10,443 nucleotides of DNA, from positions 1 through 10,443 of the forward strand of contig DAOWJS010000017.1 of NCBI GenBank assembly GCA_030640255.1. The letters run 5' to 3'. The DNA comes from Dehalococcoidales bacterium. GTDB taxonomy: Bacteria > Chloroflexota > Dehalococcoidia > Dehalococcoidales > GCA-2688105. Each line of letters begins with the position of its first letter. Position 1 is the first letter of the stretch. Positions 1-5,670 of the stretch are shown in pieces. The notes under the pieces are model-generated. The model did no database searches, was not told the DNA's origin, and saw only the letters and a list, made by a program, of their open reading frames with translations. The translations under genes were made by a program, and so were the position numbers.

Positions 1-123
1 AAAGACAAGCTTTATAGACGAGATGGCAAGGTACTCGGTTACGGCATAAAGTTTATGCCACACAAAAGCAAACTGATTCCGCAGTCATTGATAGGAACAT
101 ATAAATGGCTACACAGTATATAA
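1..123 (+). CDS. C-terminal end of an unidentified protein (partial)
   Basis: Frame 1 is open from the window edge for 40 codons and stops at a TAA at 121-123, while the other two forward frames stop within 50 bases. The visible tail is basic and ends in ...IGTYKWLHSI. I do not recognise a family in it, and 40 open codons can occur by chance, so the coding call itself is moderate. A strongly foldable sequence starts five bases after the stop. It could serve as this gene's 3' end, or belong to an RNA gene on the other strand. Confidence 0.4.
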   Translation, partial: KDKLYRRDGKVLGYGIKFMPHKSKLIPQSLIGTYKWLHSI

Positions 124-213
124 AAATAGCTCCCGGCGGTAGGATCCCATGCCTCTACAGGCACTGCCATCTTTCTCAGATGACCAACCGAGCTCCAGGA
201 GCTTCTTTATTAG
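121..213 (-). ncRNA. Candidate small structured RNA, about 93 nt
   Basis: On the minus strand this stretch lies about 7 bases below a near-consensus promoter and ends in a GC stem followed by a run of five T (complement of A 122-126), like an intrinsic terminator. Pairing by eye (plus coordinates): 198-203 with 128-133 (6 bp, closing stem), 188-190 with 134-136, 169-172 with 178-181 (small hairpin), 164-168 with 138-142, and 159-163 with 150-154 capped by a 4-base loop. This makes a multi-branched fold. A copy of the 5' arm's partner (GGAGCT, 191-196) also lies inside the fold, so two closing pairings are possible. No leftward reading frame of useful length follows, which argues against a leader or riboswitch. 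It lacks the GGAA loop and AGCAGCC motif of SRP RNA. I do not recognise the family. It could instead act as a terminator for the gene ending at 123. Confidence 0.42.
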
Positions 214-219
214 GGCAAT

Positions 220-248
220 AGTATAACACAGCTATATGGCTTTGTCAA
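220..248 (-). promoter_or_regulatory. Strong sigma70-type promoter, leftward
   Basis: Read on the minus strand, a perfect -35 TTGACA (plus 243-248) is separated by exactly 17 bases from TATACT (plus 220-225), which is preceded by TGT to give an extended -10. The predicted start of transcription is near 213. No leftward protein gene follows, so the likely product is the structured RNA at 121-213. It points away from the methyltransferase gene starting at 281. Confidence 0.62.
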
Positions 249-280
249 TACCTTGCTGGCATTTTTTAGGGGGTGGGGTT

Positions 281-1732
281 ATGGATGAATTAAAGACCAA
301 TGTTCTTTATTTTGGTGATAATTTAGAAATACTGCGTAAATACATCCCCGATAACTCCATTGACCTGATATACCTAGACCCGCCTTTTAGTAGCAAGAAG
401 GACTATAACATTATCTTCAAAGAGGCTACTGGCGAGCGGTCTGAGGCGCAGATAAAGGTGTTCTCTGATACCTGGACTTGGGACAAGATTGCTGAGAGAA
501 CCTACTATGATATTGTTCAAACGGCACCGCCGGATGTAGCCACGCTAATTGATGCCCTGCATAGTGTTTTGGGCAACAATGATGTGATGGCATATCTGGT
601 GATGATGACCCCTAGGCTGGTTGAGATGCATCGGGTGCTAAAGGACACCGGCTCTCTCTATCTCCACTGCGACCCCACCGCCAGCCACTATCTAAAATTG
701 GTGTTAGACCGAGTGTTTGGACCAACTAATTTTAGGAATGAGATTGTGTGGTATTATCGAGGTGCTGGTGTATCACCCAAATACTTTGGGCGACGACATG
801 ACACTATTCTTCTTTATACGAAGTCTTCCAAGTGGGTTTTCAATCTAGACGAAGTGCGTATGCCCTATGCTGAAGCTACAATTGAGCGTTTTAAGCATTA
901 TATTGGTAATATCAGGAATGGAAGAGATTTCGGCATCCAAGAACTTAATCCACAAGGTAAGCATCCAGATGATGTATGGGAGATTTCTATTGTTGCCCCC
1001 TCGGCAAAAGAGCGTCTTGGCTATCCTACCCAAAAGCCACTTGCCCTGCTGGAGCGTATTATTAAAGCCAGCTCCAATGAAGGGGATGTTGTCCTTGACC
1101 CCTTCTGTGGCTGTGGCACCGCCCTTGTCGCTGCGCAGAAGCTAAACAGACGCTGGCTCGGTATTGACATTACCCATCTGGCAATAAGGGTTATGAGCAA
1201 GCGCCTTAAAGACAGTTTTACTGGGATTGAGTTTGAGGTTATTGGCGAGCCAGTGGATGTAGCTGGAGCTAGGGCTTTAGCCCATCAGGACAGGTATCAG
1301 TTCCAGTGGTGGGCGCTGAGCCTCGTCGAAGCCCAGCCCCTTGGTGAGAAAAAGAAGGGTGCTGACAAGGGGATTGACGGGGTCATTACCTTTCCTGATG
1401 AGCGCCCCACCAGAGCCAAGCGGGCAGTAGTTCAGGTCAAAAGTGGGCATATTCATGTCAAGGACATCAGGGAGCTAAAGGATATTGCCAGTCGCAATGC
1501 TATGGGCATCTTTATTACCCTTGAGCCACCCACTAGAGAGATGCAGACCGAAGCGGTGAGCGCTGGCTATTATCATTCGCCACTCTGGGAGCGTGACTAC
1601 CCCAAGATTCAAATATTGACTATTGAGGAATTACTTGCTGGCAAAACTGTTGAGATGCCTTCACCAAATCCTCCCTTCCCTAAGGCGCAGAAGATACCTC
1701 AAAAGGAGGGGGAGCAGATGGCGATGGGTTAA
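281..1732 (+). CDS. DNA N6-adenine/N4-cytosine methyltransferase fused to a C-terminal Mrr-like nuclease domain
   Basis: The 483-residue protein has an N-terminal SAM-dependent DNA methylase of the N6_N4_Mtase family. The catalytic DPPF motif (33-36) precedes the SAM-binding motif DPFCGCGT (273-280), which is the beta-class order. The stretch at about 150-240 between them probably holds target recognition. A separate domain follows at about 340-460: GADKGIDG (360-367) and QVKSG (385-389) match the D...QxK active site of Mrr-type PD-(D/E)XK nucleases (candidate residues D366, Q385 and K387). One chain may therefore both modify and cut DNA, like a compact restriction-modification enzyme; whether it cuts is inference. 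The ATG at 281 is preferred over the one at 236 because a purine-rich AGGGGGTGGGG lies just upstream and homology-like sequence starts there. The next gene starts 13 bases after the stop. The recognition sequence cannot be told from this window. Confidence 0.92.
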   Translation: MDELKTNVLYFGDNLEILRKYIPDNSIDLIYLDPPFSSKKDYNIIFKEATGERSEAQIKVFSDTWTWDKIAERTYYDIVQTAPPDVATLIDALHSVLGNNDVMAYLVMMTPRLVEMHRVLKDTGSLYLHCDPTASHYLKLVLDRVFGPTNFRNEIVWYYRGAGVSPKYFGRRHDTILLYTKSSKWVFNLDEVRMPYAEATIERFKHYIGNIRNGRDFGIQELNPQGKHPDDVWEISIVAPSAKERLGYPTQKPLALLERIIKASSNEGDVVLDPFCGCGTALVAAQKLNRRWLGIDITHLAIRVMSKRLKDSFTGIEFEVIGEPVDVAGARALAHQDRYQFQWWALSLVEAQPLGEKKKGADKGIDGVITFPDERPTRAKRAVVQVKSGHIHVKDIRELKDIASRNAMGIFITLEPPTREMQTEAVSAGYYHSPLWERDYPKIQILTIEELLAGKTVEMPSPNPPFPKAQKIPQKEGEQMAMG

Positions 1733-1745
1733 GGGAGTGCTATTG

Positions 1746-2210
1746 ATGTTTTTATATAGAGGCGAATCAAAAGAGCTATATAAGAAAAACAACGGCAGAC
1801 TTACGCCGAAAGGTGATAAGTTTACACACATGTTTTATCCAAGCGACCATTTATACCCCTCTAGGAGTATTTTCGCTGGAGAATGCGAACAAAATGCGGT
1901 TGTGACACATCAATTTGACGAACTAAGGACTGAGCAGGAATTTCGAAGTGCGGGTATATCCACGACTCCAATTTTTGAAAGAGCAAGACATTACGCTACG
2001 CATATTTATGACGACTCGGTAACTACGGATGGTTATGTTTATGTTATTGACCGCAATAAACTGGACAAATTTGAGATTGAGCAAAAGATAGTCTCAGAAC
2101 TGGTTGAATTCCCCAGACATCCTGAGGATGAAGAGGTGATTTTGGTAGCTAAGGGCAGAGGAGACCTGTCGAAAGAGATAGTTGTTGAAACTAGAGAAGT
2201 TGCTCCCTAA
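1746..2210 (+). CDS. Small protein with ADP-ribosyltransferase-like motifs, unknown function
   Basis: The protein has 154 residues. The start at 1746 is chosen because GGGAG (1733-1737) sits 8 bases before it; the frame is open upstream but that part lies inside the methyltransferase gene. The motif order resembles the ADP-ribosyltransferase fold: LYRGE near the N-terminus (R5), GISTT (70-74) followed by a helix with ARHYA, a strand GYVYVID (96-102), and a late acidic EDEEVIL (127-133). These match the R, S-T-S/T and E-x-E triad that binds NAD and catalyses transfer in the R-S-E group. This is motif reading by eye, not a proven family match, and the target is unknown. There is no signal peptide or membrane segment, so it is probably cytoplasmic. 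Tight coupling to the methyltransferase-nuclease gene suggests co-transcription and a possible role in defence or as a toxin, which is inference. Confidence 0.78.
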   Translation: MFLYRGESKELYKKNNGRLTPKGDKFTHMFYPSDHLYPSRSIFAGECEQNAVVTHQFDELRTEQEFRSAGISTTPIFERARHYATHIYDDSVTTDGYVYVIDRNKLDKFEIEQKIVSELVEFPRHPEDEEVILVAKGRGDLSKEIVVETREVAP

Positions 2211-2248
2211 AGCCTTGTTAATTGGTAGCAACCAAATAAGGGGGTGTT

Positions 2249-2267
2249 AGAGGGGTGAAGCCCCTCT
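2249..2267 (+). terminator. GC-rich hairpin after the ART-like gene
   Basis: AGAGGGG (2249-2255) pairs perfectly with CCCCTCT (2261-2267) around a 5-base loop, 38 bases after the stop at 2210. It is followed by CAAAAATACC, not a T run, so simple intrinsic termination is uncertain. Nearly the same hairpin occurs after pncC at 4694-4711 in the same orientation relative to its gene, which supports a shared 3'-end role. Confidence 0.45.
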
Positions 2268-2277
2268 CAAAAATACC

Positions 2278-2300
2278 TCCCCTTCCCTAGGGGAAGGGGA
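2278..2300. repeat. 10-bp-stem inverted repeat upstream of proA
   Basis: TCCCCTTCCC (2278-2287) and GGGAAGGGGA (2291-2300) are perfect reverse complements around a 3-base loop TAG. The symmetry lets it form on either strand. With the hairpin at 2249-2267 it fills most of the gap between the ART-like gene and proA. No T run follows in either direction. It could be a terminator-like or repetitive intergenic element. Confidence 0.5.
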
Positions 2301-2339
2301 TAAAGGGGATGGGGTTACCATATACAAGGAGTAAATATC

Positions 2340-3614
2340 ATGAAATCGCCTGTGGAAGAGCTAGAAGCAAAAGGTAGGGCGGCTAAGGCGGCGTCTCGTC
2401 GTATGGCTTACCTATCGGCTGAGGTCAAGGATAAGGCTTTACACAACATTTCTAATGACCTGTTAGCTAAGCAGGGCGAAATACTGGATGCCAATCAGAT
2501 TGACTACAAGGAGGCTGAGGCGTCAGGGATGAGTGCCGCCATGCTTGACCGACTGATGCTATCGGAAAGCCGCCTTGAGGCTATAGCTCAGGATGTGCTG
2601 GCGGTGGCGGCACTGCCTGATTCGGTAGGTGAGGTATTTGATATGCGCACCCTGCCCAACGGCTTGCAGGTGGGTAAGAAGCGGGTGCCCCTGGGGGTAA
2701 TCGGGGCTATCTACGAGAGCCGACCCAATGTTACCATAGATATCTCTTGCCTTTGTCTGAAGTCGGGTAATGCCATTATCCTCAGGGGGGGTAAGGAGGC
2801 AATTCACTCTAACAGTGCTTTGGCTAAATTAGTTCAACAGGCGGTAACAAGAGCTGGAGTGCCTGACGGGGCGGTGCAGTTTATTGACAATACCGACCGA
2901 GCCCTGGTTGACCACCTGCTTAGGATGAATGACATCATTGACCTGATTATCCCCCGGGGTGGGGCGGGGCTGATAAAGTTTGTCTCGGAAAGTGCCAGTA
3001 TGCCGGTGGTTAGCGGTGGGATTGGTGTGTGCCATACCTATGTGGACAGGAGCGCCGATGTGGCCAAGGCAGTGGCTATCGCCGTTAATGCCAAGGTGCA
3101 GCGACCCACGGTTTGCAATGCCTTGGATACCCTGCTGGTTCATGCTGCTCTTGCCGAGCGCTACCTGCCCCTGGTGGCGGCGGAGTGGGCTAAGGCGGGG
3201 GTGGAAATGCACTGTGATGAGCGGGCGCTGGCTATCCTTAAGCCGCAGCCTTCCTTGAAGCTCGTCCCGGCTACAGATGAGGATTGGGGCAAGGAGTTTC
3301 TGTCGCTGGTGGCGGCGGTTAAAGTAGTGGACTCCCTGGATGAGGCGCTGGAACATATTGAGCGCTTTGGCTCAGGACATTCTGAGGCTATCGTTACCGA
3401 GGAATATCAGGCGGCGATGCGCTTTCTTAATGAGGTGGATGCCGCCTGTGTCTATGTCAATGCCAGCACCCGGTTTACTGATGGTGGTCAGTTTGGCTTG
3501 GGGGCTGAGGTGGGCATTAGCACCCAGAAATTGCATGCCCGGGGTCCGCTGGGGGTAAGGGAGCTGACTACCTATAAGTGGATTATCTTCGGTAGCGGGC
3601 AGGTGCGCTCCTAA
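2340..3614 (+). CDS. proA: Gamma-glutamyl phosphate reductase
   Basis: This enzyme reduces gamma-glutamyl phosphate to glutamate-5-semialdehyde with NADPH, the second step of proline synthesis from glutamate, in the cytoplasm. The 424 residues fit the usual length of about 415-420. It is an aldehyde dehydrogenase-fold protein: the substrate and cofactor region carries GVIGAIYESRPNVT (119-132) and ILRGGKEA (147-154), SGGIGVCHTYVD is at 225-236, the catalytic cysteine is C259 in QRPTVCNALD, and the C-terminus has the family motif GQFGLGAEVGIST. AAGGAG (2326-2331) lies 8 bases before the ATG. The partner gene proB is not in this window. The stop codon abuts that of rph, which runs the other way. 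No clear promoter is visible in the 129-base gap upstream, which is mostly hairpins. Confidence 0.97.
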   Translation: MKSPVEELEAKGRAAKAASRRMAYLSAEVKDKALHNISNDLLAKQGEILDANQIDYKEAEASGMSAAMLDRLMLSESRLEAIAQDVLAVAALPDSVGEVFDMRTLPNGLQVGKKRVPLGVIGAIYESRPNVTIDISCLCLKSGNAIILRGGKEAIHSNSALAKLVQQAVTRAGVPDGAVQFIDNTDRALVDHLLRMNDIIDLIIPRGGAGLIKFVSESASMPVVSGGIGVCHTYVDRSADVAKAVAIAVNAKVQRPTVCNALDTLLVHAALAERYLPLVAAEWAKAGVEMHCDERALAILKPQPSLKLVPATDEDWGKEFLSLVAAVKVVDSLDEALEHIERFGSGHSEAIVTEEYQAAMRFLNEVDAACVYVNASTRFTDGGQFGLGAEVGISTQKLHARGPLGVRELTTYKWIIFGSGQVRS

Positions 3615-4343
3615 CTATCTCTTTAGTGTTTCCAAGGCAGCCTGTTGAGCTTCAAACAGTTGCTTTATACCCTTTTCCGCCAGGGAGAGTAAGGAGTCAA
3701 TAGTCTCCTTGGTGAAGGGTTTGGCTTCAGCCGTCCCCTGGACTTCAACAAACTTACCCTGCCCGGTCATCACTACATTAAAGTCGACCTCGGCAGCGCT
3801 ATCTTCATCGTAGCACAGGTCTAGCATCATATAACTATGCACAATGCCAACACTGGCGGCGGCTACCGCACTATTTAGAGGTATGGACGATAATACCCCC
3901 ATATTGGCTAGGGTTTGCATAGCCTGGTATAGGGCAACATAGGAGCCGGTAATGGCTGCCGTTCTGGTGCCGCCGTCTGCCTGGAGCACATCGCAATCTA
4001 CAATTAGAGTTCTTTCCCCGATTACCGTAAGGTTAGCTACCGCCCGTAGCGAGCGCCCGATGAGGCGCTGAATTTCCTGGCTTCTGCCGGCAACCCTGCC
4101 CAGTGATGAATCACGGGGGGTTCGGCTAACCGTAGAGCGGGGTAGCATAGAATATTCGGCGGTAATCCAGCCACTGCCCTCTCCCTTGAGGAAGGCGGGC
4201 ACCCTTTCCTCAACGCTCACCGAGCATAGCACCCGGGTCAGCCCCAGTTCAATTAGTGCTGAACCCTCGGCAAAGCTCTGGAAGCCGGGGGTTATTTTTA
4301 CCGGTCGTAGCTCATCCCAGGCACGCCCATCAGCTCTTTTCAT
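3615..4343 (-). CDS. rph: Ribonuclease PH
   Basis: RNase PH is a phosphate-dependent 3'-5' exoribonuclease that trims the 3' ends of tRNA precursors and acts as a hexameric ring. The 242 residues match the full-length family. Hallmarks are the opening RADGRAWDELRPVKI, GEGSGWITAEYSMLPRST (54-71), GRVAGRSQEIQRLIGRSLR (82-100), the phosphate-binding GGTRTAAITG (124-133, R127), acidic residues LDLCYDEDSAAEVD (174-187) where metal ligands are expected, and VQGTAE (201-206). The ATG at 4343 has only a weak purine-rich AAAGAAAAA upstream. A good promoter lies 38 bases above it. The stop touches that of proA with no gap, so the two transcripts must overlap unless they end inside each other's gene. 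Confidence 0.97.
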   Translation of the reverse strand: MKRADGRAWDELRPVKITPGFQSFAEGSALIELGLTRVLCSVSVEERVPAFLKGEGSGWITAEYSMLPRSTVSRTPRDSSLGRVAGRSQEIQRLIGRSLRAVANLTVIGERTLIVDCDVLQADGGTRTAAITGSYVALYQAMQTLANMGVLSSIPLNSAVAAASVGIVHSYMMLDLCYDEDSAAEVDFNVVMTGQGKFVEVQGTAEAKPFTKETIDSLLSLAEKGIKQLFEAQQAALETLKR

Positions 4344-4380
4344 ATCAAAATTTTTCTTTCTAGCCCTTGATGTGTGTCAG

Positions 4381-4409
4381 AGTATAGCATTGCTTGGAGA
4401 TAATGACAA
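4381..4409 (-). promoter_or_regulatory. Promoter of rph
   Basis: On the minus strand TTGTCA (plus 4404-4409) lies exactly 17 bases before TATACT (plus 4381-4386), which is preceded by TGC to form an extended -10. The start of transcription would be near 4374, giving a leader of about 30 bases before rph. The nine bases TGCTATACT are identical to those upstream of comEA. Confidence 0.65.
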
Positions 4410-4448
4410 TCAAGCTTAAATAGAGATTGTTTTTTAACGCTTATTGTT

Positions 4449-4529
4449 CCCACCCACCCTCCCGTAGGGCATAGCGCATCAGTCTCGGGTGGTGCGGGGC
4501 ATATTCCCTGAGTACGACTCGAGGGTGGG
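4449..4529. repeat. Gene-free region part 1: GC-rich inverted repeat
   Basis: Between rph and pncC (4344-4735) I see no gene. This part has CCCACCCTC (4453-4461) as the perfect 9-bp reverse complement of GAGGGTGGG (4521-4529), and the outer three bases pair again after one mismatch. About 60 bases separate the arms. It lies upstream of the rph promoter. Its function is unknown: it could be a long terminator-like stem or a mobile or repetitive intergenic element. Confidence 0.5.
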
Positions 4530-4593
4530 AGGGGGGGAAGAAAAAGTTACAAAAACTTCTAAATTCTAATCTACCTCACCCCCTTCATTCGGG

Positions 4594-4675
4594 AAATCCT
4601 AAACTCTAATTTCTAATCCTTCACAGGTGAAGGACTAAACAAATTCAAAATTCAAATCCCTAGAGTTTAGGATTT
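4594..4675. repeat. Gene-free region part 2: AT-rich inverted repeat with nested hairpin
   Basis: AAATCCTAAACTCTA (4594-4608) and TAGAGTTTAGGATTT (4661-4675) are perfect 15-bp reverse complements, 52 bases apart. Nested between them is CCTTCA-CAGG-TGAAGG (4618-4633), a 6-bp stem with a 4-base loop, and short AAATTCAAAATTC-type repeats. GGATTTA is also tandemly duplicated at the right arm. Low-complexity TTTAGGATTTAG-type sequence is familiar from intergenic repeats of several uncultured anaerobes; that comparison is from memory. Confidence 0.6.
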
Positions 4676-4693
4676 AGGATTTAGTGTTTTACA

Positions 4694-4711
4694 AGAGGGG
4701 CTTCGCCCCTT
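4694..4711 (-). terminator. GC-rich hairpin after pncC
   Basis: AGGGGC (4696-4701) pairs with GCCCCT (4705-4710) around a 3-base loop. On the minus strand it begins about 25 bases after the pncC stop. It is followed by CTTGTAAAACAC without a T run, so termination efficiency is uncertain. The core GGGGCGAAGCCCCTCT differs at one base from the hairpin after the ART-like gene at 2249-2267. Confidence 0.45.
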
Positions 4712-4735
4712 CACGCTTCCCTTAGTAAATAGTCT

Positions 4736-5215
4736 CTATTTCAGGCTTATCAGGTGTTCTTTTAGCCAGCCTAATGCGGCCCCGGCCGCGTCTCGCTTAT
4801 TCTGCTCGCGGTTTCCTGAGAAGATATGTTTCTGGCTATAGGTTCCCGAGGGACTTGATAATCCGATGTAGAATAGCCCCACCGGTTTTTCCTGGGTAGC
4901 CCCGCTGGGTCCAGCAATACCGGTATCAGCCAAGCATATATCTACGGCTAATACTTTCTTGCCGCCCTGTGCCATCTCCTCAGCTACCTGGTGGCTTACC
5001 GCGCCATATTTGTTGATGGTGTCCTCTTTCACCCCGATTAGGTTAATCTTGACCTCATTGCTATAAGCAGTAACCGACCCCTTATAGTAGTCTGAGCTAC
5101 CGGGCACATTGGTTATCAGGTGGGATATTAGCCCTCCGGTGGCTGATTCAACCACCCCCAGGGTTAGCCCTTTGTGGCGAAGCAAATTACCTATCTCTTG
5201 CTCCAGGCTGGTCAT
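4736..5215 (-). CDS. pncC: Nicotinamide-nucleotide amidase (stand-alone CinA C-terminal domain)
   Basis: This cytoplasmic enzyme hydrolyses the amide of nicotinamide mononucleotide to give nicotinate mononucleotide and ammonia, recycling the NMN released by NAD-dependent DNA ligase. The 159 residues form the CinA C-terminal domain alone, without the N-terminal COG1058 domain of full CinA, as in PncC/YgaD of about 165 residues. Visible motifs are VVESATGGLIS (21-31, candidate nucleophile S24), KGSVTAYSNEVK (45-56, candidate catalytic K56) and TGIAGPSGAT (98-107). The ATG at 5215 is fixed by an in-frame TAA two codons upstream. The nearest Shine-Dalgarno, AAAGGA, is 13 bases away, longer than usual. 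It is divergent from the small membrane protein gene at 5415. Confidence 0.93.
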   Translation of the reverse strand: MTSLEQEIGNLLRHKGLTLGVVESATGGLISHLITNVPGSSDYYKGSVTAYSNEVKINLIGVKEDTINKYGAVSHQVAEEMAQGGKKVLAVDICLADTGIAGPSGATQEKPVGLFYIGLSSPSGTYSQKHIFSGNREQNKRDAAGAALGWLKEHLISLK

Positions 5216-5294
5216 GGCTTAATATAAATCCTTTGATTAAAAGGCATATCTTTTTCGTCGGCTCGGTTAACTTTACCAATTTAAGGGTAAAGGT

Positions 5295-5324
5295 TTGGAT
5301 TATTTGTCAACTTCGTGCTATTAT
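5295..5324 (+). promoter_or_regulatory. Tandem promoter candidate 1
   Basis: TTGGAT (5295-5300) and TATTAT (5319-5324) are 18 bases apart, and TGC before the -10 makes it extended. It reads toward the small membrane protein gene at 5415. The spacing and -35 are identical to the second candidate exactly 40 bases downstream. The 199-base gap 5216-5414 otherwise holds no gene. Confidence 0.42.
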
Positions 5325-5334
5325 CACCTACTAG

Positions 5335-5364
5335 TTGGATTATATAAGAACTATAGGATAAAAT
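5335..5364 (+). promoter_or_regulatory. Tandem promoter candidate 2
   Basis: TTGGAT (5335-5340) and TAAAAT (5359-5364) are separated by 18 bases. Transcription would start near 5371 and give a leader of about 43 bases before the ATG at 5415. The leader contains a small hairpin, AAAGCG with CGCTTT around a 7-base loop. Confidence 0.48.
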
Positions 5365-5414
5365 AAAGCCAAAGCGTGTCTAGCGCTTTTATAGATTAAG
5401 AAGGAGGTTCTATC

Positions 5415-5603
5415 ATGGGAACGACCGCTTTGATTTTTGGTATCATTGGCGGGCTGTGTGCGGTGATAGGTGTTGTCACTGCTGCCGAAGTACTCCCGTT
5501 ACTCGGCGACGCCTATACTTGGCTGTTCTGGTTTTGGGTTAGTGCAATTTTACTTTTAATCTGTATCGCTCTCGCTGTCGGTCGTGGCGGAGTTGGTGAA
5601 TAG
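5415..5603 (+). CDS. Small two-helix membrane protein, unknown function
   Basis: The 62-residue protein starts with ATG 7 bases after a perfect AAGGAGG (5401-5407), one of the best ribosome binding sites in the window. It has two hydrophobic segments, about residues 4-30 (rich in G, with GIIGG) and 35-55 (aromatic start WLFWFWV, then LLLICIALAV), joined by a short loop containing GDAY, and a polar tail GRGGVGE. It should therefore be an inner-membrane hairpin protein. No signal cleavage site or catalytic motif is visible, and I do not recognise a family. Two promoter candidates lie upstream. It converges on comEC, whose stop is 68 bases away. Confidence 0.8.
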   Translation: MGTTALIFGIIGGLCAVIGVVTAAEVLPLLGDAYTWLFWFWVSAILLLICIALAVGRGGVGE

Positions 5604-5664
5604 CTAAGCCTTTTTCCTTCTATGGCGACGCCAGTAGATAACGCTGGTGGGAAGAAAAGGTTAG
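5604..5664. terminator. Imperfect inverted repeat between convergent genes
   Basis: Arms at about 5604-5620 and 5650-5664 pair over about 14 bp (CTAA with TTAG, CCTTTT with AAAAGG, C with G, TTC with GAA), interrupted by single-base bulges. It exactly fills the gap between the small membrane protein gene and comEC, so it may end transcription from both sides. No clean T run follows the stem, so the call is tentative. Confidence 0.33.
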
Positions 5665-5670
5665 TATAAT

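Noticed and set aside
121..213. SRP (4.5S) RNA identity for the structured element
   Set aside because: Size fits, but the GGAA tetraloop and the AGCAGCC side of the conserved domain IV loop are absent on both strands.
236..280. Longer N-terminus for the methyltransferase from the ATG at 236
   Set aside because: No Shine-Dalgarno upstream, overlap with the leftward promoter, and the extra 15 residues do not resemble a methylase start; the ATG at 281 has a purine-rich site.
2829..3356. Minus-strand open frame of 175 codons inside proA
   Set aside because: Antisense to a well-conserved enzyme; the translation has no domain-like features and is a product of codon bias.
4636..4684. Short AT-rich direct repeats as a CRISPR array
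   Set aside because: Repeat units are about 7 bases, without spacers of constant length and without cas genes nearby.
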